From NCBI GenBank assembly GCA_017303475.1, contig JAFLBO010000010.1:124001-188000 (forward strand): a stretch of DNA of 64,000 bases, written 5' to 3'. This document shows, one piece after another, positions 60,860 to 64,000 of this stretch. The notes under the pieces are model-generated. The model ran no database searches, had not been told where the DNA came from, and saw only the letters and a program-made list of their open reading frames with translations. The stretch comes from Chitinophagales bacterium (GTDB lineage Bacteria; Bacteroidota; Bacteroidia; Chitinophagales; Saprospiraceae). The translations under genes were made by a program, and so were the position numbers. Each line of letters begins with the position of its first letter. Position 1 is the stretch's first letter.

Positions 60860-62122
60860 ATGAAAAATTCCATTGCTTGGTTCATACTGGCGGCCTTGGC
60901 GCCGGCGTTCCAGCTTCATGCCACCGATACCCTCACGGTAGCGCAATGCCGGCAAATGGCCGTAGAAAACAGTCCATTGCAAGCCAGGAAATTGCATGCA
61001 GAGAGCATACTTGCCTTGCAAAACCGCAATATTCGCAGCAATATGCTCCCCCGCGTACAGGTGGGCGCGCAAGCCAGCTGGCAAAGTGATGTATTTGGAC
61101 TGCCTTTCAAATTCCCCGGCTCTGAAATCCCTGCCGTGCCTCAGGATCAGTACAAGATCAGTGCAGACATTGCCCAGAAAATCTGGGACGGCGGCGCCGA
61201 CAAGTATCAACGGGAACAAAAATCACTCGATAAAAGTATAGCAGAAGCACAGGTGGATGTCGATGCCTTTGCTTTACGTGAATGGGTAACCGACTTGTTT
61301 TTCAAAACCTTGCTGCTTCAGGAGAGTGAAGAAATCCTGCAAACATCCATTGCCGACCTGCAAGCCCGGCTCAAACAAACAGAAGCCGCTATTCAGGAAG
61401 GCGTGGCCCTGCGTACCGCTGCCGATCAGATCAGGATTCAAATCTTAAAAAACCAGCAACAACTGGCTGTTACTGCAGCCGATAAGCTTGCCTTGCTGAA
61501 AATGCTGGCGCAATGGATGGGCAAACAGGAACCGGATTTCGTACTGCAAAAAGAAACATCCGCAAGTCCCATCCAGGAGCCTGTGCGTCCGGAATACCGA
61601 CTCTTTGATTTGCAGCAAAAATCATTGCAGGTAGGCAAGTCCGCGCTGCACGTTCGGACCCTGCCCCGGTTTGAAGCCTTTGCTCAGGGTGGCCTGGGCA
61701 GTCCTAATCCTTTCAACTTCTTCGAAACCGGACTTGAACCATTTGTCCTCATTGGACTCAGAGCCGCCTGGACACCCCTTGATTGGGGCAACAACCGTCG
61801 GGAATCCCGCATCCTGGATTACCAGATGAAGAATGTGGATGTTCAACGCCAGTTTTTTGAACAACGGCTCCGTACAACCAGCCTCAAGGACAAAGAAGAC
61901 GAGCTTAAATGGAACAAACAATTGGCGCAGGACGATGAAATCATAGCCCTTCAAAGGGATATCATTCGTCGCGCCGATGCTCAGGTGAAAAACGGCGTCA
62001 TGACCATGACCGATTACCTCACGCAACTCAACCTGCTTACACAGGCACAACTCACACGTAAATCACACGAAATACAGGCCATTCAAGCCCGGGAAATGCA
62101 CCTGGCTAAAATGGGCGGTTAA
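60860..62122 (+). CDS. TolC family outer membrane efflux channel
   Basis: A 420-residue outer-membrane factor with a Sec signal (ending FQLHA). The body is made of two similar halves of coiled helices, typical of TolC (DTLTVAQCRQMAVENSPLQARKLHAESILALQNRNIRSNMLPRV start; QLNLLTQAQLTRKSHEIQ at the end). It should dock with the HlyD protein encoded 10 bases downstream. It is unrelated in position to the channel fused to the RND pump, so the cell has at least two such channels. Confidence 0.9.
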   Translation: MKNSIAWFILAALAPAFQLHATDTLTVAQCRQMAVENSPLQARKLHAESILALQNRNIRSNMLPRVQVGAQASWQSDVFGLPFKFPGSEIPAVPQDQYKISADIAQKIWDGGADKYQREQKSLDKSIAEAQVDVDAFALREWVTDLFFKTLLLQESEEILQTSIADLQARLKQTEAAIQEGVALRTAADQIRIQILKNQQQLAVTAADKLALLKMLAQWMGKQEPDFVLQKETSASPIQEPVRPEYRLFDLQQKSLQVGKSALHVRTLPRFEAFAQGGLGSPNPFNFFETGLEPFVLIGLRAAWTPLDWGNNRRESRILDYQMKNVDVQRQFFEQRLRTTSLKDKEDELKWNKQLAQDDEIIALQRDIIRRADAQVKNGVMTMTDYLTQLNLLTQAQLTRKSHEIQAIQAREMHLAKMGG

Positions 62123-62132
62123 AATCAACACC

Positions 62133-63062
62133 ATGAAATACGCATCTCTGATACTGCTGACCTTCGTTTTGGCTTGTCAGCAATCCGCACCCAAAGCCGA
62201 TGCCTACGGAAACTTCGAAGCTGAAGAGCGCATCATCAGCGCTGAGGCCAATGGCAAAATACTGACGCTTACCCTGGAAGAAGGTCAGGATCTGGCTTCC
62301 GGACAACTCGTTGGCGCCATAGACTCCGTTCAAATAGCGCTCAAACGTGAGCAATTAATGGCCAGTATCAAAGCCGTTACAGCCAAAAGTCCGGCTATCG
62401 GCGCACAACTAGCAGTGTATGAAAAACAAATTGCCGCTATCCGGCAACAGTTGGCAACCCTGGACCGGGAAAAACGCCGCGTAGAGAATTTGCTGAAAAG
62501 CGATGCAGCTACTACCAAACAGTTAGATGATATTCAGGCTCAAATAGATGCCGCTCAAAGGCAACTGGAAGTGGTTGGCGAGCAGCGATCCGCTTCGGAT
62601 GCATCCCTGGGAGTACAAAAAAGTGGCCTTCTGGCAGAGGTGTTGCCCTTGCAAAAACAAATTGCCCAATTAGACGATCAATTGGTCAAATGCAGGATTT
62701 CAAACCCTATGAAGGGTACTGTATTGGTTAAATATGCAGATCCGGGCGAGGTCACGGCTTTTGGCAAACCTTTGTACAAAATTGCCGACATGCAAACGCT
62801 TACCCTGCGAGCCTACGTGGCCGGCAATCAGTTGAGTCAGGTTAAAACCGGCCAGGAAGTTAAAATCAGAGTAGACGCGCCTGAAGGCGGCACCAAAGAA
62901 ACCACCGGAAAGGTGCGCTGGATTTCTCCCAAGGCAGAATTCACCCCTAAAGTGGTACAAACCAAAGAAGAGCGCGTCAACCTCGTATATGCCGTAAAAA
63001 TTGAGGTACCCAATCCGGAAGGCCTGCTCAAAATTGGCATGCCTGCTGAAGTAAACTTTTAG
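62133..63062 (+). CDS. HlyD/YbhG-like membrane fusion lipoprotein
   Basis: A 309-residue periplasmic adaptor. It is a lipoprotein by its lipobox (FVLAC, Cys15). It has a lipoyl half (RIISAEANGKILTLTLEEGQDLASGQLVG), a helical hairpin with AVYEKQIAAIRQQLATLDREKRR (about 90-190), the second lipoyl half (ISNPMKGTVLVKYADPGEVTAFGKPLYKIADMQTLTLRAYV), and a beta-barrel with WISPKAEFTPK, as in YbhG. It should connect the ABC-2 pump and TolC. It lies 10 bases after tolC and 11 before the ATPase gene. Confidence 0.92.
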   Translation: MKYASLILLTFVLACQQSAPKADAYGNFEAEERIISAEANGKILTLTLEEGQDLASGQLVGAIDSVQIALKREQLMASIKAVTAKSPAIGAQLAVYEKQIAAIRQQLATLDREKRRVENLLKSDAATTKQLDDIQAQIDAAQRQLEVVGEQRSASDASLGVQKSGLLAEVLPLQKQIAQLDDQLVKCRISNPMKGTVLVKYADPGEVTAFGKPLYKIADMQTLTLRAYVAGNQLSQVKTGQEVKIRVDAPEGGTKETTGKVRWISPKAEFTPKVVQTKEERVNLVYAVKIEVPNPEGLLKIGMPAEVNF

Positions 63063-63073
63063 CTTTATCTGCT

Positions 63074-63991
63074 ATGCCCGTTATTGAGGTTCAACAATTA
63101 TCCAAATTTTATGGTCAGCTGCAAGCGTTGGACAACCAGAGTTTTCAGGTTGAAAAAGGCGAAATTTTTGGCCTGATTGGGCCGGATGGAGCCGGAAAAA
63201 CCACTCTGTTCCGTATTCTGGCCACCTTGTTATTGCCGGATCAGGGCCATACGCGCATCTGTGGGCTTGATGGTGTAAAAGATTACAAAAAAATCCGTCA
63301 AATCCTGGGGTATATGCCAGGCAAATTCTCCCTGTATCAGGATTTGACAGTAGAGGAAAACCTGGAGTTTTTCGCTGCAGTATTTGGTTCCAGCATCCGG
63401 GAAAACTATGAACTGATAGCGCCGATTTATTCCCAGATAGCACCGTTTAAAGACCGCAGGGCAGGTGCGCTTTCCGGCGGCATGAAACAAAAACTGGCAC
63501 TCTGCTGTGCCCTGATTCACCGTCCGGAAGTGTTATTACTGGATGAGCCTGGAACAGGGGTAGACCCGGTAAGCAGGCAGGAATTTTGGGAAATGCTGGC
63601 AGGTTTGCGTCAATTCGGCATCACTATGCTGGTTAGTACACCCAATATGGATGAAGCGGAACTTTGTCACCGCGTGGCCCTAATGCAAAACGGCCGTATT
63701 ATGGCCATAGATACCCCGGAAGGTATCACCGCAGACTTTGGACATCCATTATACGCTGTACGGGCATCCGATATGTACCGTTTAATCCAGGATTTACGCA
63801 GTATGGATGGCGTGCAGGATTGTTACGCCTTTGGGGAATACGCACACGTGAAGATGGAAAGCGTAATTGCGGGTAATCAGCATCAGGAGAAATTGCGCTC
63901 ATTTCTGCAGACTAATGGCCATGAAAAGATCGACATCAAGGTTGCTGCGCCAACCATTGAGGATTGCTTTATCTCATACATAAAGTCTTAA
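63074..63991 (+). CDS. ABC transporter ATP-binding protein, YbhF/DrrA-like
   Basis: A 305-residue ATPase. It has Walker A GPDGAGKTT (36-44, Lys42), the signature LSGGMKQKLAL (133-143) and Walker B LLLDEP (Asp157, Glu158), so it should bind and hydrolyse ATP. The H-loop His of the consensus is replaced by Pro190 in VSTPNMDEAE. That change occurs in some YbhF-type domains and may leave this domain weak in hydrolysis. A C-terminal extension follows (about 220-305, SDMYRLIQDLRSMDG). A further ATG starts at 63997, six bases after the stop, probably the next ATPase or permease gene, cut by the window end. Confidence 0.92.
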   Translation: MPVIEVQQLSKFYGQLQALDNQSFQVEKGEIFGLIGPDGAGKTTLFRILATLLLPDQGHTRICGLDGVKDYKKIRQILGYMPGKFSLYQDLTVEENLEFFAAVFGSSIRENYELIAPIYSQIAPFKDRRAGALSGGMKQKLALCCALIHRPEVLLLDEPGTGVDPVSRQEFWEMLAGLRQFGITMLVSTPNMDEAELCHRVALMQNGRIMAIDTPEGITADFGHPLYAVRASDMYRLIQDLRSMDGVQDCYAFGEYAHVKMESVIAGNQHQEKLRSFLQTNGHEKIDIKVAAPTIEDCFISYIKS

Positions 63992-64000
63992 AACCTATGA

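Overview
The window looks like chromosomal DNA of a Bacteroidota bacterium, most likely of the Saprospiria or a related lineage. The evidence is a SusC/SusD pair with GH30 enzymes, four proteins with type IX secretion (T9SS) sorting tails, a single-chain sensor-regulator with a propeller, Y_Y_Y and LuxR-type domains, a futalosine-pathway menaquinone gene (mqnD), and promoters of the Bacteroidota form (TTTG, about 20 bases, TAnnTTTG). The genus is inference. I saw no rRNA, tRNA, CRISPR array, insertion sequence or prophage. All calls were made by reading, without database searches.

Layout. (1) 1-13.2 kb: a glycan utilisation locus on the minus strand (PKD lipoprotein, SusC, SusD, EEP hydrolase, two GH30 lipoproteins) with a divergent membrane-spanning regulator. 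The likely substrate is a beta-glucan with beta-1,6 linkages. (2) 13.3-22.1 kb: a probable uptake and acyl-metabolism operon (sodium symporter, exported alpha/beta hydrolase, TonB receptor, variant KAS III, AMP-ligase) with a divergent FabG-type reductase. (3) 22.1-31.7 kb: a helical orphan, a striking decamer repeat with a long hairpin, an RND metal-efflux operon whose pump is fused to its own outer-membrane channel, and a ferritin-like/VIT1 iron transporter. (4) 32.3-44.3 kb: large T9SS cargo proteins (an M43 protease with a probable beta-helix, a propeller-like protein, an HYR/dockerin-like protein), mqnD, a SulP transporter and an RluA-type pseudouridine synthase. (5) 44.3-60 kb: housekeeping and accessory genes (orphan ABC-2 permease, Tat-exported class V aminotransferase, PaaG-like hydratase/isomerase, GH25 lysozyme, a further T9SS protein, TlpA, kynureninase, two cation/proton antiporters, sugar-phosphate isomerase-like TIM barrel, fatty acid desaturase). 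(6) 60.2-64 kb: an export operon (TetR, TolC, HlyD, ABC ATPase) that runs off the right edge.

The most useful observation is an identical 20-base site containing an 18-base near-palindrome. One copy lies just before the tetR start and the other, 15 kb away, overlaps the -33 element of the orphan ABC-2 permease. This suggests a two-locus regulon that supplies one exporter. Second is the density of short-period tandem arrays (4, 7, 9-10 and 10 bases) and long inverted repeats at gene ends. Two of the arrays share the decamer GGTCATTT(GR). Third is the acyl operon, whose KAS III homologue appears to have lost the usual His and Asn of its catalytic triad.
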